Shown here piece by piece: positions 6,500 through 6,964 of a stretch of 6,964 nucleotides of DNA. Source of the DNA: Candidatus Nanohalarchaeota archaeon (lineage in GTDB: Archaea > EX4484-52 > B79-G9). Positions within the stretch are counted from its first letter, which is position 1. Each line of letters starts with the position of its first letter. A program made the position numbers and the translations under genes. The stretch is taken from the NCBI GenBank assembly GCA_030594795.1, contig JAUVEK010000072.1, forward strand, positions 1 to 6,964, given 5' to 3'. The notes under the pieces were generated by a model that worked only from the letters and a program-made list of their open reading frames with translations, was not told where the DNA came from and did not search any database.

Positions 6500-6964
6500 T
6501 CATGCGACATTAAACGTAGTAGTTACAGTCTCTGAATATGATTCCCAGCCGCCCTGTGATGCCCAGTGGTTCCAGCTGAATACTTTGACTGTGTATGTGC
6601 CGGGTAATGAAGTGTCCGGGAGTGTGAACATCCCGCTGAAGTCAGATGTCTCGCCTGCGTGTATGGTGCCGGTTATTGCTATCATCTGGATTGGCACGTC
6701 ATCATGGCTTACAAGGATTATCTGCATGGGCACTACCGGGCTGCCTATCATATTCTTGTTTGTTGCGTTTACTACATATTGAGCGCCGGGAGACACCTGT
6801 GATATGGGGTCTCCATCGCCGTTAAGTATCTGTATGTTTTGTACCACGATCGGATATTCTACAGGGCATGCCAGGTCTGCTCCGCTGCAGTCCTGGTCTA
6901 TGCCGTCGCCGCATGTTTCAGGTGCGCCGGGGTAGATTGTGTTATCATTGTCATTGCAGTCAAG
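6500..6964 (-). CDS. MopE-type metal-binding repeat / Ig-like secreted protein (5' partial)
   Basis: The frame is open from the right edge to TGA at 6500, giving 154 residues of the C-terminal part; the start lies outside the window. The visible N-terminal end (residues 2-33) is a MopE-type putative metal-binding motif: DCNDNDNTIYPGAPETCGDG, then IDQDCSGADLAC. Residues about 36-154 form one Ig/CARDB-like beta domain (QNIQILNGDGDPISQVSPGA, the strand VPMQIILVSHDD, the LPGTYTVKVFSWN turn, and a final VTTTFNV strand). There is no C-terminal membrane helix or sorting motif, so the mature protein is probably secreted or held by partners. The GTG at 6847 is an internal Val codon and not a start, because the frame continues upstream into the motif. 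It is followed after 19 bases by the 838-residue gene and is likely in the same transcript. Confidence 0.9.
   Translation of the reverse strand, partial: LDCNDNDNTIYPGAPETCGDGIDQDCSGADLACPVEYPIVVQNIQILNGDGDPISQVSPGAQYVVNATNKNMIGSPVVPMQIILVSHDDVPIQMIAITGTIHAGETSDFSGMFTLPDTSLPGTYTVKVFSWNHWASQGGWESYSETVTTTFNVA
6866..6964 (-). other. MopE-type Cys/Asp metal-binding motif
   Basis: Residues 1-33 of the partial protein match the repeat known from secreted MopE-like proteins (Pfam Cu-binding_MopE). An Asp/Asn-rich calcium-like loop (DCNDNDN) is followed by YPGAPETCGDGIDQDC. Four cysteines (3, 18, 26, 33) probably form disulfides. The family name refers to copper, but the Asp-rich spacing could equally bind calcium. 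These motifs usually come in tandem, so more copies may lie just outside the window. Confidence 0.88.

Noticed and set aside
6845..6847. GTG as the start of a 115-residue protein
   Set aside because: The frame stays open upstream to the window edge and encodes a clear MopE-type motif, so this GTG is an internal Val codon.
1..6964. Apparent GC difference between the giant gene and the 838-residue gene as a sign of transfer
   Set aside because: A few sampled 60-base lines gave overlapping values (21-26 versus 25-31 G+C), so the shift is too small and uneven to support foreign origin without a full calculation.

Overview
The window carries a single-strand cluster. All four genes I can support read right to left on the minus strand, and three of them encode large secreted or surface proteins. 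I see no tRNA, rRNA, CRISPR array, insertion sequence or housekeeping enzyme. The organism is probably an archaeon, plausibly one of the small-genome DPANN-type lineages. This is inference from style: very long Ig-like repeat proteins with VD(D/K)TPP junctions, a von Willebrand A (VWA) domain with a DxTxS MIDAS, a MopE-type metal-binding repeat ending in an SGADL segment, many N-glycosylation sequons, and GGAGG-type ribosome sites beside A/T-rich TATA-like boxes. No taxonomic marker gene is present, so a bacterium is not excluded.

In the order of transcription: (1) 6964-6500 is the C-terminal 154 residues of a protein that begins outside the window. It has a Cys/Asp-rich MopE-type metal-binding motif and then one Ig/CARDB-like beta domain. 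(2) 6480-3964 starts 19 bases later. It is an 838-residue signal-peptide protein with two MG2-like beta domains, a lamin-tail domain (LTD), three further CARDB-like domains, an acidic Ser/Gly/Thr linker and one C-terminal membrane helix. (3) 3937-3704 is a possible small gene of 77 residues whose core resembles DUF4177. (4) After about 100 bases holding a strong Shine-Dalgarno and TATA-like boxes, 3605-1 is open for 1201 codons and runs off the left edge. It encodes a signal peptide, an N-terminal beta domain, five Ig-like repeats rich in cysteine, a Gly/Asp hinge, a VWA domain and the start of another beta domain.

The products look like parts of an extracellular assembly: a metal-binding protein, a membrane-anchored stalk carrying an LTD, and a very long disulfide-stabilised stalk presenting a metal-dependent VWA adhesion domain. 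That they work together is inferred only from co-orientation, tight spacing of the first two genes and shared architecture. No catalytic domain is visible, so adhesion or cell-surface scaffolding is the most economical reading.
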